DNA of 5,599 nt, from the NCBI GenBank assembly GCA_029945495.1, contig JAQSCR010000500.1:5223-10821 (forward strand), read 5' to 3'. Numbering within the stretch: position 1 is the first letter of the stretch; each line of letters begins with the position of its first letter. A model generated the notes under the pieces. The model was given only the letters and a program-made list of their open reading frames with translations, was not told the DNA's origin and ran no database searches. Positions 5,348-5,599 of the stretch are shown one piece after another. Source of the stretch: Pseudolabrys sp. Its GTDB lineage: Bacteria > Pseudomonadota > Alphaproteobacteria > Rhizobiales > Xanthobacteraceae. Both the position numbers and the translations under genes were made by a program.

Positions 5348-5599
5348 ATGCAGGCAGCGCTGCTTCCCGAACGAGGCGTGGTCAAGGTCGCCGGCGACGA
5401 CGCCCGGCACTTTCTCAATGGCCTGGCGACCACCGATATCGGCAAGGTCGCACCCGGCCGGCCGCGCTTCGGCGCGCTGCTGACGCCGCAAGGCAAGATC
5501 ATCGTCGATTTTTTCGTCGTCGAAGCCCTGCCGGAAGACGGCAGCGGCTTTTTCCTCGATTGCCCGAAGCCGCTGGTACAGCCGCTTGTGGAACAACTC
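5348..5599 (+). CDS. ygfZ: YgfZ/GcvT-like folate-binding Fe-S maintenance protein, N-terminal part
   Basis: The frame opens at ATG 5348 and stays open for 84 codons to the window edge, so the gene is cut by the window and not broken. The N-terminus shows the YgfZ/IBA57 pattern: a short strand ending in VVKVAGDDARHFLNGLATTDI (11-31), then a loop and RFGALLTPQGKIIVDFFVVE (40-59), then GFFLDCP (67-73). Known members bind tetrahydrofolate and support Fe-S enzymes such as the tRNA-modifying MiaB. The diagnostic K-G-C-Y-x-G-Q motif would lie beyond the window, so the assignment rests on the first domain only. A GcvT (glycine cleavage T) protein is less likely, because the PQGKI strand and close spacing are typical of YgfZ. 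It is divergent from dihydroorotase across 112 bp, an arrangement I associate with Hyphomicrobiales genomes (from memory, not checked). Confidence 0.87.
   Translation, partial: MQAALLPERGVVKVAGDDARHFLNGLATTDIGKVAPGRPRFGALLTPQGKIIVDFFVVEALPEDGSGFFLDCPKPLVQPLVEQL

Noticed and set aside
5236..5502. Upstream extension of dihydroorotase to 5502 (533 residues)
   Set aside because: It would overlap the divergent ygfZ-like gene, and the added residues carry no family features. The ATG at 5235 begins the family's usual N-terminus.

Overview
The window looks like an ordinary chromosomal segment of an alphaproteobacterium, most likely from the order Hyphomicrobiales (the Bradyrhizobium/Xanthobacteraceae side). 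Reasons are the high G+C, the strong third-position G/C bias in every gene, a TIGR02301/DUF2385 protein (a family I know mainly from Rhizobiales), and the pairing of a stand-alone class I dihydroorotase with a YgfZ-type gene. I see no mobile element, phage gene, CRISPR array, tRNA or rRNA, and no compositional break that would suggest recent transfer.

Layout, left to right. Positions 2-781 (minus) encode an SRAP-domain (YedK/HMCES-type) protein that crosslinks to abasic sites. A 96-bp divergent promoter region separates it from an unrecognised 181-residue protein (878-1423, plus). Downstream on the same strand are a Nudix hydrolase (1581-2018), an exported TIGR02301-family protein (2088-2498) with a weak terminator after it, and a small all-helical protein of 88 residues (2677-2943). 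This plus-strand block converges, with 24 bp between stop codons, on a minus-strand response regulator (2968-3711) made of one degenerate and one intact receiver domain. A 189-bp A+T-richer gap with nested inverted repeats lies upstream of the regulator. Further right is dihydroorotase on the minus strand (3901-5235), which is divergent from the start of a ygfZ-like gene (5348 to the window end, incomplete).

Most of the genes are housekeeping or stress functions: DNA abasic-site protection (SRAP), nucleotide clean-up (Nudix), pyrimidine synthesis (dihydroorotase) and Fe-S protein maintenance (YgfZ). They do not form an obvious single pathway. The regulator has no output domain and must act through protein contacts.

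The most interesting signals are regulatory. A perfect TTAA-N7-TTAAC site, the CtrA full-site consensus, lies in the 782-877 divergent region at the expected distance from a TATAAC -10-like hexamer. A near-match with similar geometry lies upstream of the 88-residue gene. A nested dyad (3808-3856) sits upstream of the response regulator. Nothing here amounts to a clear new system. The two unrecognised proteins and the pseudo-receiver/receiver regulator are the best candidates for undescribed function.
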